Assembly (NCBI GenBank): GCA_025153755.1
Contig: JAOALD010000005.1
Coordinates: 78,994-142,993 of the forward strand
Length of the DNA stretch: 64,000 bases
Origin: SAR92 clade bacterium H921
Lineage (GTDB): Bacteria > Pseudomonadota > Gammaproteobacteria > Pseudomonadales > Porticoccaceae
Reading direction: 5' to 3'
Shown here: in pieces, positions 21,308-32,712 of the stretch
Layout: every line of letters starts with the position of its first letter
Numbering within the stretch: the first letter of the stretch is position 1
Made by a program: the position numbers and the translations under genes
Notes under the pieces: generated by a model
Told to the model about the DNA's origin: nothing
The model's database searches: none
What the model saw: only the letters and a program-made list of their open reading frames with translations

Positions 21308-22858
21308 CTACTTGGTGTTTTCAAATCGTTTTCTCTGGCTAGACGAGGGAATTCCCATGCTTTCGCGATATTTTGCGACAGTTCGTCGAGCAACTTGAAT
21401 TCCCTGTTCCTCTAGGAGTGAGGTTAGTTTGCTATCACTTAATGGCTTTGCAGCCTGCTCTGCGCTAATCATTGTTTTAAGAATAGCGCAAACTGCAGTC
21501 GATGAACACTCTCCACCACCCGCAGTTCCAACATGACTAGAAAAGAAGTACTTTAATTCAAAAATACCTTGTGGTGTGGCGAGGTATTTTGTGGTGGTGA
21601 CTCTGGATATAGTTGACTCATGTAAATCCAGCTTATTGGCAATATCCGACAGTACCATTGGTTTCATGGCAATTGGCCCATGGTCGAGAAAACCCTGCTG
21701 TAGATCAATAATAGTCATAGCCACCCGCATTAGGGTTTCATTGCGGCTTTCGAGACTGCGTAAAAACCAGCGCGCCTCAGCGAGATTGTTCTTGAGAAAT
21801 TGATTTTCATCACTGTTATCTGAGCGTTTTATCATATTGCTATAGGTGTCATTGATACGCAGTCTCGGCATATTGCTATCATTGAGCTGTACCCGCCAGC
21901 GCCCCGATACTTTTTCTACAAATACATCCGGCACTATGTATTCTGCATCATCGGTTGCCAGTGCTTCTCCCGGTCTGGGATTTAGACTACGAATCAATAA
22001 CAGAGCGCCCTGCAACTGATCGGCACTATAGTTGGTCTTTTTGGTCAGGCGAGTTAAATCAATGGACGCAATATCGAGCAAAAATTCACTGACCAGCCGC
22101 TTTGCTTCGACAATATGGGGTGTATCAAGACTCATTTGGTTGAGTTGGATAAGGAGACTTTCTTTTACATCGCGGCCAAAAATGCCGGGAGGGTCAAACT
22201 GCTGCAAACGATGAAGAACAGCAATTAGCTCGTCACTTTGAAGGGCCTCTTCAGGGTCTTCGTATTGTATATGGGCGACAATATCTTCTAAGTTATCGCC
22301 GATCATGCCGCTATTATCGATAGAATCTATAAAGGCTTCGGCAATTTCCCGGTCACGGTCTGTAAAGGGCGTTAAGTTAAGTTGCCAGTGTAGGTGATCC
22401 TGCAGGGATTCTGTAACCTGATAAATCTGTTCAAGATTGACTTCACTGTTACTACTGGCGGGCGCTGGTGCAGTGTAAACTTCATCCCAGTTTGCATCTA
22501 CAGGTAGGTCTGCCGTAGCTTCGTTTTCCCAGGTGCGATCATCTTCGGCTGCGGTTACGGTTGTTTCAGATGCGTCGGAGGCGGTACTGGGTAAACTGGG
22601 GTCATCAGAGTTGAAATCGACATCTATCTCGCTGGGTCGCTCTGCGGCGGCATCACTTTCTTTGTGCCCATCTGTGTCATTACCATCTGAAGGGCTCTGA
22701 TTGTCTTCGTCTATTTCCAGAAGCGGATTGTTATAAAGTTGCTCGATCACCTCTTGGCGCAACTCAAGAGTCGACAGCTGCAATAACCGAATGGCCTGCT
22801 GTAACTGAGGCGTCATCGTTAGTTGCTGGCTGATTTTTAGCTGTAAGCCTGGGCGCAT
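21308..22858 (-). CDS. rpoN: RNA polymerase sigma-54 factor RpoN
   Basis: A 516-residue sigma-54. It has the N-terminal activator-interacting region (KISQQLTMTPQLQQAIRLLQ), an acidic linker of about residues 50-140, the core-binding and HTH domains, and the C-terminal RpoN box (ARRTVAKYRE) that reads the -24 element. The acidic linker is fairly long. It lies downstream of lptB, in the conserved lpt-rpoN-pts neighbourhood. Confidence 0.97.
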   Translation of the reverse strand: MRPGLQLKISQQLTMTPQLQQAIRLLQLSTLELRQEVIEQLYNNPLLEIDEDNQSPSDGNDTDGHKESDAAAERPSEIDVDFNSDDPSLPSTASDASETTVTAAEDDRTWENEATADLPVDANWDEVYTAPAPASSNSEVNLEQIYQVTESLQDHLHWQLNLTPFTDRDREIAEAFIDSIDNSGMIGDNLEDIVAHIQYEDPEEALQSDELIAVLHRLQQFDPPGIFGRDVKESLLIQLNQMSLDTPHIVEAKRLVSEFLLDIASIDLTRLTKKTNYSADQLQGALLLIRSLNPRPGEALATDDAEYIVPDVFVEKVSGRWRVQLNDSNMPRLRINDTYSNMIKRSDNSDENQFLKNNLAEARWFLRSLESRNETLMRVAMTIIDLQQGFLDHGPIAMKPMVLSDIANKLDLHESTISRVTTTKYLATPQGIFELKYFFSSHVGTAGGGECSSTAVCAILKTMISAEQAAKPLSDSKLTSLLEEQGIQVARRTVAKYRESMGIPSSSQRKRFENTK

Positions 22859-22945
22859 AAAGAGTTATCGTTTTAACTTTACAAGATGCAATTTTAGTGC
22901 CGACATGATGGGCTGGCAATCACCAATTGCCTAAATGAAGCGTTA

Positions 22946-23671
22946 TTACAACTTAAAATGTTCACCTAGGTAGGTTTTACGAACTTTTTCATCACTGAGA
23001 ATATGTTCAGTTGATCCCTCGGCGATAACATGGCCCTCACCGATAATGTAGGCATGCTCGCAAATATCCAATGTTTCGCGAACATTGTGATCGGTTATTA
23101 AAACACCGATTCCCTTGTCCCGAAGGTGGCGAATAATATTCTTGATATCGTTAACGGAAATAGGATCAACACCGGCAAAGGGTTCGTCAAGCAAAATAAA
23201 CTGCGGTGCTGCTGCTAGGGCTCGGGCAATTTCAACCCGTCGGCGCTCGCCACCAGAAAGACTCATGCCGGTGTTTTTAGCGAGATGGGTGATATGAAAT
23301 TCGTGAAGCAGCTCCTCGAGCTGTTGGTTGCGCTGCTGGCGACTTAGGTTCTTGCGAGTTTCCAAAATTGCCAGAATATTATCTTCGACGCTTAACTTCC
23401 TGAAAATTGAAGGCTCCTGGGGTAGGTATCCGAGCCCGCGGCGTGCCCGCCCATGCATAGGCAGAGTAGTAATATCTGCGCCGTCCACGGTAATGGTGCC
23501 GCCATCCTGACTGATCAGGCCGATTATCATATAAAAACAGGTAGTTTTACCTGCGCCATTAGGTCCGAGTAGGCCAACTATCTCACCTTGCTTTACCGAG
23601 ATAGATACGTCTTTTACAACGGGCCGCTTACCATAGGCTTTTGCCAGATTGCGCGCTTCTAACAGTGCCAT
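22946..23671 (-). CDS. lptB: LPS export ABC transporter ATPase LptB
   Basis: A 241-residue ABC ATPase that powers LPS extraction from the inner membrane with LptFG and LptC. Walker A (GPNGAGKTT), the signature ([15 protein letters not shown]) and Walker B ([13 protein letters not shown]) are intact. It overlaps the lptA stop by one base and is followed by an 87-base gap before rpoN. Confidence 0.97.
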   Translation of the reverse strand: MALLEARNLAKAYGKRPVVKDVSISVKQGEIVGLLGPNGAGKTTCFYMIIGLISQDGGTITVDGADITTLPMHGRARRGLGYLPQEPSIFRKLSVEDNILAILETRKNLSRQQRNQQLEELLHEFHITHLAKNTGMSLSGGERRRVEIARALAAAPQFILLDEPFAGVDPISVNDIKNIIRHLRDKGIGVLITDHNVRETLDICEHAYIIGEGHVIAEGSTEHILSDEKVRKTYLGEHFKL

Positions 23672-24180
23672 TAGTCTTTGGCCTCTTGAGTTGAGGGCGG
23701 TATAACTAACTGAATACGTTTTTGTTCGCCTCGATTGTTACCTTTAGCTTTCCATGTTTCATTTTTCAGATCGTAATTAATGCTATCTCCCTTGATAAGG
23801 GTGCCATTACGCGACAGTACTGCACCAGTTTTTAGGTTGATTTCATCATCGGCAAGAATATATTCTATGGTCTCTGCCTTGGCTACAATCAGTCCACCGT
23901 CTTCTGCGGCCTGTTGCTGATAACTTGCAGGCAAGCCAAGACAAAGAATACGACTGACTCGATTATTCAAATAGTAAACTGTCACCTTATCAGCCTCTAT
24001 AATCAGTGACCCCTGTTTAATAACCACGTTGCCCTGGTATTGAGTGAGGCCGGTTTTTTCGTCCCGCTCGGCTGAGTTAGATTCAATAGTGATAGTATCA
24101 CTGCGATCATTGGTCAGGGCGAGAACAGGCAGGCACCACAATGAAATAGCGATGGTGGCAAAAATTCTAAAGAGGGTCAT
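23671..24180 (-). CDS. lptA: Periplasmic LPS bridge protein LptA
   Basis: A 169-residue OstA-fold protein with an N-terminal signal peptide (about residues 1-22, ending near VLALT). It polymerises into the bridge carrying LPS across the periplasm. The [23 protein letters not shown] stretch spans conserved jelly-roll strands. The start overlaps the lptC end by 14 bases. Confidence 0.93.
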   Translation of the reverse strand: MTLFRIFATIAISLWCLPVLALTNDRSDTITIESNSAERDEKTGLTQYQGNVVIKQGSLIIEADKVTVYYLNNRVSRILCLGLPASYQQQAAEDGGLIVAKAETIEYILADDEINLKTGAVLSRNGTLIKGDSINYDLKNETWKAKGNNRGEQKRIQLVIPPSTQEAKD

Positions 24181-24736
24181 GGACGGCGTGGACCTTTGAT
24201 TTGATGGTGAAGACCTCTTTGGTTAGATTAGCATCTAACCCCTGTCCAGAAATTTTAACCTGTGGAGTCACAAGTTTAAAGTTGTCTTCGGTACTGGCAA
24301 TGTTGGTTGCTGGCTGGTAGCTTAAACTCGCTGTGCTCAGTTTGGTATTTCCTCGCTCTCCTTTAACCACCGCAACAACATCGCCACTGAGGGCAAGCGT
24401 TTGGCCGTCATGGTATAAAAAACCCAGTTGTGCATCGAGAGTAACGGCGCTAGTGCCAGTTTGTTTATCTAGATTAGTCACGCTAGGCTGGGAGATTACA
24501 ACACCCTTATCTCCAGAAAATGCCTGTATTTTTGGAGCGCTGATTATCAGTTGTTCAGCGCCGTCTTTAGAAAACCTATGACTAATGACCTCATTCATAT
24601 AGCTATCGGCGCTGGGGATTTTTTCAACCTGACCGGGCTGTTTGCGCAAAAAGGATTGTGGGCGAGAGTCCCAAACCAGCAAAAACAGGCCTACTATTGT
24701 TATCAGGCTAGTGCCCAGCAGAAACTGACGAATCAT
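24167..24736 (-). CDS. lptC: LPS export inner-membrane protein LptC
   Basis: A 189-residue bitopic protein with one N-terminal helix (about residues 5-24) and a periplasmic OstA-like domain that receives LPS from LptB2FG and hands it to LptA. Identity rests on fold features (YMNEVISHRFSKDGAEQL) and on its place between kdsC and lptA. It overlaps kdsC by four bases (ATGA). Confidence 0.9.
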   Translation of the reverse strand: MIRQFLLGTSLITIVGLFLLVWDSRPQSFLRKQPGQVEKIPSADSYMNEVISHRFSKDGAEQLIISAPKIQAFSGDKGVVISQPSVTNLDKQTGTSAVTLDAQLGFLYHDGQTLALSGDVVAVVKGERGNTKLSTASLSYQPATNIASTEDNFKLVTPQVKISGQGLDANLTKEVFTIKSKVHAVHDPL

Positions 24737-25263
24737 CGATAGGCTGCCAAAATACTATCTAAAGACCCCTGAGCGCGAAGGATCATCTCGGCAACTTCAC
24801 GCACTGCGCCATGGCCGCCTCGGTTGGTTGTTTGCCATTGAGCCTGTTGTTTTAATGTGCTGCTACCATTGGCTGGGGTAATGCCCAGACCCACACGCTG
24901 GACAACGGCTAAATCTGGTAAATCATCACCCATAAAGGCTATTTCATCCATAGCAATGTCCATGGTTTCTAGCAGTTCATCCAATGCCGTCAGTTTATCC
25001 TCGCGGCCCTGAATTATTGGATTGATTCCCAGTTCATCAGCACGGCGCTGCAGCAGCGCAGACACACGCCCAGTAATAATGCCCACCTGCACATTGCCCT
25101 GTTGCAGAAGTTTAATACCCAGACCATCTTGGATATTAAAGGCTTTCATTTCTTCACCGCTATTGCCATAGTAAAGGCGACCATCAGTAAGTACGCCGTC
25201 CACATCTAGCAGTAGCAATTTGATTCTTTTAGCGGCCGTGGTTATCTTTGACGGAATATTCAT
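24733..25263 (-). CDS. kdsC: KDO 8-phosphate phosphatase KdsC
   Basis: A 176-residue HAD phosphatase. Motif I LLLDVDGVLTDG carries the catalytic aspartates, IITGR is motif II and MGDDLPDL is motif IV. It makes free KDO for the LPS inner core. It is directly adjacent to kdsD and overlaps lptC, so synthesis and export genes share a transcript. Confidence 0.95.
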   Translation of the reverse strand: MNIPSKITTAAKRIKLLLLDVDGVLTDGRLYYGNSGEEMKAFNIQDGLGIKLLQQGNVQVGIITGRVSALLQRRADELGINPIIQGREDKLTALDELLETMDIAMDEIAFMGDDLPDLAVVQRVGLGITPANGSSTLKQQAQWQTTNRGGHGAVREVAEMILRAQGSLDSILAAYR

Positions 25264-26235
25264 TTACACAACTCCCGCGCGCAAAATATCGTGCATATGG
25301 AGTACGCCTACTGGGTGCTGATTTCCGTCCTCAACAATAAGCGCAGTGATCGTTGCGTCTTCCATAATGCTCAGTGCCTCGGCGGCAAGTATCTCACTGC
25401 TAATAGTTTTCGGATTAGCGGACATGACATCAGCCATAGTGGCCTTGGTAATATCAATTTTCTGATCAATCACACGGCGCAGATCGCCGTCAGTGAAAAC
25501 ACCTAAAAGCTTTTCATCAGCACCCACAACTGTGGTCATACCAAACCCTTTTTGGGTCATCTCCAGCAGAGCATCATGGAGGGGTTGACTGGCCTTCACT
25601 CTGGGGACCTCGCCATCTTTGTGCATAATATCTTCCACTCGGAGCAGTAACTTGCGGCCCAGGGCACCACCGGGATGGGAAAACGCGAAATCCTCAGCGC
25701 TGAAGCCACGGGATTCCAACAGGGCTATGGCTAGGGCATCACCCATAACTAGGGTCACGGTAGTGCTGGTGGTAGGCGCGAGATTTAAGGGGCAGGCTTC
25801 ACTACTGACACTCACGTCTAGATTGGCGTGAGCCGCTTGTGAAAGCACAGATTTAGGGTCGCCGGTCATGCTGATAAGGGGAATGCCTAGGCGCTTAATC
25901 AGCGGTAAGATAGTGATGACCTCGGCAGTGCTACCAGAATTTGAAATGGCAATAACCACATCATTTTTGGTGATCATTCCTAGGTCACCATGGCTGGCCT
26001 CGCCCGGATGGACAAAAAATGCTGGCGTGCCGGTACTGGCTAAAGTAGCGGCTATCTTGTTGCCAATATGGCCAGATTTACCCATGCCTGTGACTACAAC
26101 GCGCCCTTCACAGGCCAGAATAAGTTCACAGGCAAGGCTGAAGTCGCCATTGATACCGGGAAGCATGGCGCTTACGGCCCGTGCTTCCATTTCTACAGTT
26201 CTTAGGCCTGAGGTAATAAAATCTGTTGTTGCCAT
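25264..26235 (-). CDS. kdsD: Arabinose-5-phosphate isomerase KdsD
   Basis: A 323-residue enzyme converting ribulose-5-phosphate to arabinose-5-phosphate, the first committed step to KDO. The SIS domain (GMGKSGHIGNKIAATLASTG, near residue 50) and two C-terminal CBS domains (about residues 205-320) are in the usual order. Length is typical. Confidence 0.95.
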   Translation of the reverse strand: MATTDFITSGLRTVEMEARAVSAMLPGINGDFSLACELILACEGRVVVTGMGKSGHIGNKIAATLASTGTPAFFVHPGEASHGDLGMITKNDVVIAISNSGSTAEVITILPLIKRLGIPLISMTGDPKSVLSQAAHANLDVSVSSEACPLNLAPTTSTTVTLVMGDALAIALLESRGFSAEDFAFSHPGGALGRKLLLRVEDIMHKDGEVPRVKASQPLHDALLEMTQKGFGMTTVVGADEKLLGVFTDGDLRRVIDQKIDITKATMADVMSANPKTISSEILAAEALSIMEDATITALIVEDGNQHPVGVLHMHDILRAGVV

Positions 26236-26331
26236 AATTTGCTTGTCGCGCTCTGGTCATAGTAGGCAGATTTTTACGATGCGTTCCCGCTTCACTTACT
26301 GCTCGTTATTTCGCCATTATAGGGTAAATTT

Positions 26332-27315
26332 TTATACAGATGGCCACAGCAGCACGTAATAAAAGCCATAGGCTACTAAAAACATCAGGCCTACGGATCT
26401 TGTCAGTCGCGCCGGGGCGTTATTTTTTGTCGCTTGTCGCAGGGCCAATGCAATCATCGCCACCATCATAATAGTCATAAGCGCCATAACTGCAAAATCT
26501 CGAGTAAATACCTCAGGCGTCAGAGCCATTGGCGCAATAGCACCGGCAGAGGCCATTACCAGCATAAGGTTGAACAGGTTGGAGCCGAAAATATTACCAA
26601 TTGCGATATCGTGGTGACCGCGCAGCGCACTCATTACTGAGGCCGCTAATTCTGGCAGACTCGTGCCAATTGCAACGACGGTCAAACCGACGATTAATTC
26701 GCTCACCCCCAGTTCGAGAGCAATCGATTTAGCGCCCCACACTGTGATCTCTGCACTGACTAACAAGACGACTAAACCCGCCAAAAACCACCATATTGCT
26801 GTGCCCATAGAGAATTTGGGAATTTCTTCGGTCTCACCAGTCGCGTCTACGTTAGTGTTATTGCCTTTGTATTTCACTACTAACATTAACAGAGGAATCA
26901 CCAGCAAAGCTAAGGCTATACTCTCTCCTCGATTTAGCCAGCCATCATAGAGGCATAATCCGGCTAAAGCGGTAATCAGCAAAAGCACGGGTCCCTCCTC
27001 GCGCAACAGATGCTTTTGTACCGGAAGCGGTGCTACCAAAGCGGTTATTCCCAGCACTAAACCAATATTCGCTAGATTAGAGCCCAGAGCGTTACCTACA
27101 GCAAGTTGGCCTGCATCCTTAAGTGCAGCATTAATAGAGACAATCACTTCTGGAGCTGAGGTGCCTACAGAGACCACGGTGAGGCCGATAATCATAGGAG
27201 ATATGCCAAAGTTGCGCGCCGCTCCTGCACTGCCCTCGACAAAACGATCAGCACCCCAAAGTAGGCCGAGTACACCGGCTAAAAGGGCCAAAATAGGGAG
27301 GTACATTGCGGACAT
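26332..27315 (-). CDS. yrbG: CaCA-family calcium/sodium antiporter YrbG
   Basis: A 327-residue inner-membrane antiporter with two inverted Na_Ca_ex repeats. Each carries the alpha-repeat signature: GLTVVSVGTSAPEV with GNALGSNLANIGLVLG, and GLTVVAIGTSLPELA with GNIFGSNLFNL. About ten helices are predicted. In E. coli it neighbours mlaF; here it separates kdsD from a divergently transcribed mlaC. Confidence 0.93.
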   Translation of the reverse strand: MSAMYLPILALLAGVLGLLWGADRFVEGSAGAARNFGISPMIIGLTVVSVGTSAPEVIVSINAALKDAGQLAVGNALGSNLANIGLVLGITALVAPLPVQKHLLREEGPVLLLITALAGLCLYDGWLNRGESIALALLVIPLLMLVVKYKGNNTNVDATGETEEIPKFSMGTAIWWFLAGLVVLLVSAEITVWGAKSIALELGVSELIVGLTVVAIGTSLPELAASVMSALRGHHDIAIGNIFGSNLFNLMLVMASAGAIAPMALTPEVFTRDFAVMALMTIMMVAMIALALRQATKNNAPARLTRSVGLMFLVAYGFYYVLLWPSV

Positions 27316-27464
27316 ATTGTCTCCTGAGACGGTAGGCTTTGTTTGCTAAGGTCGTTTATTCAATAAACCGAGAATGGTATAGTGCTCTACTTAGAATGTC
27401 AGTAGTAAAGCACGAGATTGTTGCGCTGTTGTCAAAGATTAAGATTTACCTTAGGACGAAAGCT

Positions 27465-28103
27465 ATGGATAGAGAAAAACGCGGACTGCGCAGCAGTATT
27501 TTGGCCCTAGCGCTAGTATTTTTTGCAGCGCCGACCCTCGCACAGGATGATCAGTTTAAGGCGCAGGCAGATCCCTATGCTCAGGTTGAGAAAATTACTG
27601 TTGAGCTGCTAAATGTTATTGGTAATCACGCTGAACAATACCCAGCTAATGAGCTAGAGTACTTCGCGGCGCTTGGAGGGTTGCTAGAGGCTAACGTAGA
27701 TTTTAAATTTATCGCTAGATCTGTCATGGGCCCCTATGCAAAAAAGGCTAGTTCAGAGCAGCGTGCAAGATTCGCACAAAAATTTCGCGAAGGTCTCATT
27801 GAGACCTATGGCCGCGGGTTGATCGGCTATAGCGATCAGGAAATTATCTTGTTACCCCATGACGCTTTAACGCCTAGCCAGCGCCGCGTGACCGTCAGGC
27901 AAGAAATTCGTGGTGACGATGGTATATATCCTCTGGCCTACAGTATGGCGCGAAAGAAAACCGGTGAGTGGATGGTCATAAATATGACAATTAACGGCAT
28001 TAGTCTAGGCAAGACTTTTCGTAGCCAATTCGTTCAGTCAGCTCAGAGAGCGGGCGGAGATATTGATGCAGTCATCGCCGGATGGTCCTCAGAATCAACC
28101 TAA
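27465..28103 (+). CDS. mlaC: Periplasmic phospholipid-binding protein MlaC
   Basis: A 212-residue periplasmic lipid carrier. A signal peptide (about residues 8-27, ending LAQ) is followed by the MlaC/Ttg2D domain (FKFIARSVMGPYAKKAS, LIETYGRGLIGY, WMVINMTINGISLGKTFRSQF). The ATG at 27465 has an AGGA site about 9 bases upstream and puts the signal peptide at the N-terminus; an upstream in-frame extension lacks homology. MlaC shuttles lipids between outer-membrane MlaA and the MlaFEDB transporter, but mlaF, mlaE, mlaD and mlaB are not at this locus. Confidence 0.93.
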   Translation: MDREKRGLRSSILALALVFFAAPTLAQDDQFKAQADPYAQVEKITVELLNVIGNHAEQYPANELEYFAALGGLLEANVDFKFIARSVMGPYAKKASSEQRARFAQKFREGLIETYGRGLIGYSDQEIILLPHDALTPSQRRVTVRQEIRGDDGIYPLAYSMARKKTGEWMVINMTINGISLGKTFRSQFVQSAQRAGGDIDAVIAGWSSEST

Positions 28104-28121
28104 TTAAAAAGAGTGTATTAA

Positions 28122-28361
28122 ATGAGTCCAGAAGAAGTACAGGCGCTGCTTGAGGGAGCGTTCCCAGATTGTCAGTTTCAAGTGGCTACCGATGGTGGTC
28201 ACTTCAATATTGTTGCCGTTGGCGACATGTTTGAAGGCAAACGTCCAGTTCAGCGGCAGCAGATAATTTATGGCGCCCTCAACGAAAAAATTTCCTCCGG
28301 TGTAATTCACGCCGTTAATATGAAAACCTTCACTCAAACTGAGTGGGAAAATCGCGCCTAA
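28122..28361 (+). CDS. ibaG: BolA-family protein IbaG
   Basis: A 79-residue BolA-like protein (FPDCQFQVATDGGHFNIVAVG, then PVQRQQIIYGAL). IbaG/YrbA proteins pair with monothiol glutaredoxins and take part in Fe-S handling and acid or envelope stress. It lies 18 bases after mlaC and 23 bases before murA, the standard order apart from the missing mlaB. Confidence 0.93.
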   Translation: MSPEEVQALLEGAFPDCQFQVATDGGHFNIVAVGDMFEGKRPVQRQQIIYGALNEKISSGVIHAVNMKTFTQTEWENRA

Positions 28362-28375
28362 TTTTCCTTTTCTGA

Positions 28376-29647
<1,272 letters not shown>

Positions 29648-29648
29648 A

Positions 29649-30284
29649 ATGATGACACAGATTACCATAGCCCTAACCAAGGGCCGCATACTGAAGGAAA
29701 CCCTGCCGCTATTAGAAGCGGTGGGCATAGTGCCGGCTGAGGATATTTTTTCCAGCCGCAAGCTGGTTTTCCAGACTAACCGAGATAGTGTGCGACTGAT
29801 AATCTTGCGCGGTTCGGATGTGCCGACCTATCTTCAGTTTGGTGCGGCAGATATAGGTATAGCAGGCAAAGATGTTTTATTGGAGCATCAGGGCGATGGT
29901 TATTATGAGCCTCTTGATTTGGGTATAGCTCGTTGTAAATTAATGACGGCGGTACCCGTTGGAGCCCCAGTTCAGACAGGGCGTCTGCGTGTCGCCACTA
30001 AATACATTAACGTAGCTCGGCAGTATTATGCAGAGCAGGGTCGTCAGGCTGATCTTATCAAGCTCTATGGCGCTATGGAGCTAGCTCCGATTCTTGATCT
30101 TGCTCACGAAATTGTCGATATTGTCGATACGGGTAATACCTTAAAAGCCAATGGCCTTGTGCCCTGTGGCGAGATTGCCGATATTAGTTCAAGGCTGATA
30201 GTCAATAAGGCGGCAATGAAAACTAAGCACACTGAAATTCAGGCAATAGTAGATGCATTTCAAAACGCGGTGTTAAAACCCTAA
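29649..30284 (+). CDS. hisG: ATP phosphoribosyltransferase, short form HisG
   Basis: A 211-residue catalytic subunit of the first histidine-biosynthesis enzyme ([18 protein letters not shown] start; [17 protein letters not shown]). It lacks the C-terminal regulatory domain of about 80 residues found in the long form. Short HisG proteins work as an octamer with HisZ, which is not in this window. Start is the ATG at 29649 or the adjacent one at 29652. It overlaps hisD by one base. Confidence 0.95.
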   Translation: MMTQITIALTKGRILKETLPLLEAVGIVPAEDIFSSRKLVFQTNRDSVRLIILRGSDVPTYLQFGAADIGIAGKDVLLEHQGDGYYEPLDLGIARCKLMTAVPVGAPVQTGRLRVATKYINVARQYYAEQGRQADLIKLYGAMELAPILDLAHEIVDIVDTGNTLKANGLVPCGEIADISSRLIVNKAAMKTKHTEIQAIVDAFQNAVLKP

Positions 30285-31594
30285 TGGCCGTCTCAATTAC
30301 CAAGCTAAATTCAGGCGATGCGGGCTTTGATGCGACATTAGAAAATCTGATTGCCTGGGAAGGGGTTTCTAATAATGACGTTGAACAGGCTGTGGCAGAG
30401 ATTTTACAGCAGGTTCGAGTCCAAGGCGATAGCGCGTTAATTGCATACAGCAATCGCTTCGATCGGCGTGACTGCACAAACTTTGAAGCATTTTGTTTAG
30501 GCCCAGAGCATCTGCAGGAAGCACTGCAGTCCCTGGATGTGATAACTCGTGAAGCCCTACAAACTGCAGCTAACAGAATTCGGGAGTATCACAGTCATCA
30601 GGTGCAGAAGTCCTGGCAGTACACTGAGGCGGATGGCACTGTTTTAGGTCAACAGGTTACACCCCTGGAGCGAGTGGGCATCTATGTGCCCGGCGGCAAA
30701 GCGAGCTATCCCTCATCAGTGCTAATGAACTGTATTCCCGCGCGGGTCGCTGGTGTCGAGGAAGTGATTATGGTGGTGCCGGCGCCAGACAATGAGCTCA
30801 ATCCTATTGTACTGGCTGCTGCTGCAATTGCTGGAGTTGATCGAGTGTTTACCTTAGGTGGTGCGCAGGCAATTGCTGCCCTAGCCTATGGCACCGAAAG
30901 TGTGCCTCGTGTCGATAAAATTGTAGGCCCGGGCAATATCTACGTGGCCACTGCCAAGCGTATGGTGTTTGGTTCGGTGGGCTTAGATATGGTGGCCGGA
31001 CCCAGTGAAATACTCGTGGTTTGTGATGGTAAAACTGATCCAGATTGGATAGCCATGGATCTATTTTCTCAGGCCGAGCACGATGAAGATGCTCAGTCGA
31101 TTTTAATCGCCTGGAGCGCCGCGTATATTGACGAGGTACAGCAGAGCATAGAGCGCCTGCTACCCCAGATGGAGCGCCGCGAAATTATTGCTCAGTCACT
31201 CGCTAACCGCGGAGCACTTATTCAGGTTGCTGATGCTGAAGAGGCAATTAGCCTTTGTAATCGCATTGCACCTGAACACCTAGAGCTTTCCGTAGAAGAG
31301 CCGGAGGTCTGGCTACCTAAAATTCACCATGCCGGTGCTATTTTTATGGGTCGTCATACCGCAGAGGCGCTCGGGGACTATTGTGCGGGTCCAAATCATG
31401 TGTTGCCTACTTCGGCAACCTCGCGCTTTTCTTCGCCGCTTGGGGTTTATGATTTTCAAAAGCGCAGCTCTTTGATCTACTGCTCAGAGCAGGGAGCATC
31501 AGACCTGGGTAAGGTCGCGTCAGTGTTGGGCCGTGGTGAGTCGCTCACAGCCCATGCCCGTTCTGCCGAATATAGGATTAAGAGTCCCGACTAG
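30284..31594 (+). CDS. hisD: Histidinol dehydrogenase HisD
   Basis: A 436-residue zinc enzyme that makes the last two oxidations to histidine. The NAD and zinc motifs are seen in [43 protein letters not shown] and the C-terminal [19 protein letters not shown]. Start ATG overlaps the hisG stop, indicating coupling. Confidence 0.97.
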   Translation: MAVSITKLNSGDAGFDATLENLIAWEGVSNNDVEQAVAEILQQVRVQGDSALIAYSNRFDRRDCTNFEAFCLGPEHLQEALQSLDVITREALQTAANRIREYHSHQVQKSWQYTEADGTVLGQQVTPLERVGIYVPGGKASYPSSVLMNCIPARVAGVEEVIMVVPAPDNELNPIVLAAAAIAGVDRVFTLGGAQAIAALAYGTESVPRVDKIVGPGNIYVATAKRMVFGSVGLDMVAGPSEILVVCDGKTDPDWIAMDLFSQAEHDEDAQSILIAWSAAYIDEVQQSIERLLPQMERREIIAQSLANRGALIQVADAEEAISLCNRIAPEHLELSVEEPEVWLPKIHHAGAIFMGRHTAEALGDYCAGPNHVLPTSATSRFSSPLGVYDFQKRSSLIYCSEQGASDLGKVASVLGRGESLTAHARSAEYRIKSPD

Positions 31595-31650
31595 AAGAAT
31601 CCTTAAAGGAAAAGATTCAAAATACTGTCTTAGCCTAAAGAGAGTTGTAT

Positions 31651-32712
31651 ATGAGTAAGTATTGGAGTGATTTTGTTAGCCAGCTTGAACCCTATGTTCC
31701 GGGAGAGCAGCCAGGTATAACCAATATCACCAAACTAAATGCCAACGAAAATCCATACGGACCTTCACCAAAGGCCTTGGCTGCTATGGTGCAGCAATCG
31801 AACGATGATTTGCGGCTCTATCCGCCAATGAATGCTGATGACCTCAAGCAGACTATTGCCGATTATTATGGCCTGAAGAAGGGGCAAGTTTTTGTCGGTA
31901 ATGGTTCAGATGAAGTATTGGCCCATGCTTTTAATGGCCTGTTAAAGCAGTCAAAGCCATTGCTGTTCCCAGATATTAGTTATAGTTTTTATCCAGTATT
32001 TTGTCAGCTGTACGGCATTGATAGCGAGCAGATACCCCTCGCCGATGACTTTTCAATTAATCTGGACGATTATAATCGTGCTAATGGCGGAATTATCTTC
32101 CCCAATCCCAATGCACCGACCGGCCGACTACTAGGTTTGGAGGCGATTGAGCAGTTGCTGCAGTCAAATCCGGATTCTGTGGTAGTGGTTGATGAGGCCT
32201 ACATCGACTTTGGCGGTGTTAGTGCCGTATCCCTGATTGATAAATATGCCAATTTATTAGTCGTTCACACCCTATCTAAGTCTCGCTCTTTGGCCGGCAT
32301 GCGTATTGGTTATGGTATGGGTTCTGCGGAGTTGATAGAGGGGCTTGAGCGGATTAAAAACAGTTTTAATCCGTTTCCTTTGGGTCAGCTACAGATTGCG
32401 GCGGCCATAGCTTCATTTCAAGATTACGACTACTTCTCACAGACCTGCCAGCGTATTATCAGCAGTCGTGAGCATGTTACTGAGCAGCTGCAAAAGCTAG
32501 GGTTCGAAGTAATGCCCTCAGCAGCCAATTTTGTATTTGCCCGTCACAGTGACAGGCCGGCCGAGGAGCTGTCTCTGGCACTTCGTGAACAGGGCTTGAT
32601 TGTGCGTCACTTTAAAAAGCCACGTATTGACGAGTTTTTGCGAATTACTATTGGTACTGAGCAGCACAATGCACTCTTACTTGATTCCCTGGCGGTCATT
32701 CTCGGCGCTTAA
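31651..32712 (+). CDS. hisC: Histidinol-phosphate aminotransferase HisC
   Basis: A 353-residue fold-type I PLP aminotransferase. The substrate cap motif [12 protein letters not shown], the [11 protein letters not shown] loop and the PLP-lysine segment [16 protein letters not shown] are visible. The ATG at 31651, after an AGAGAG site, is preferred over an upstream TTG. Its stop overlaps the stop of the convergent degS/algW-type gene by four bases. Confidence 0.96.
   Translation: MSKYWSDFVSQLEPYVPGEQPGITNITKLNANENPYGPSPKALAAMVQQSNDDLRLYPPMNADDLKQTIADYYGLKKGQVFVGNGSDEVLAHAFNGLLKQSKPLLFPDISYSFYPVFCQLYGIDSEQIPLADDFSINLDDYNRANGGIIFPNPNAPTGRLLGLEAIEQLLQSNPDSVVVVDEAYIDFGGVSAVSLIDKYANLLVVHTLSKSRSLAGMRIGYGMGSAELIEGLERIKNSFNPFPLGQLQIAAAIASFQDYDYFSQTCQRIISSREHVTEQLQKLGFEVMPSAANFVFARHSDRPAEELSLALREQGLIVRHFKKPRIDEFLRITIGTEQHNALLLDSLAVILGA

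Noticed and set aside
26296..26345. TATAAT on the minus strand between yrbG and kdsD
   Set aside because: No acceptable -35 at 16-18 bases; not strong enough to call a promoter.
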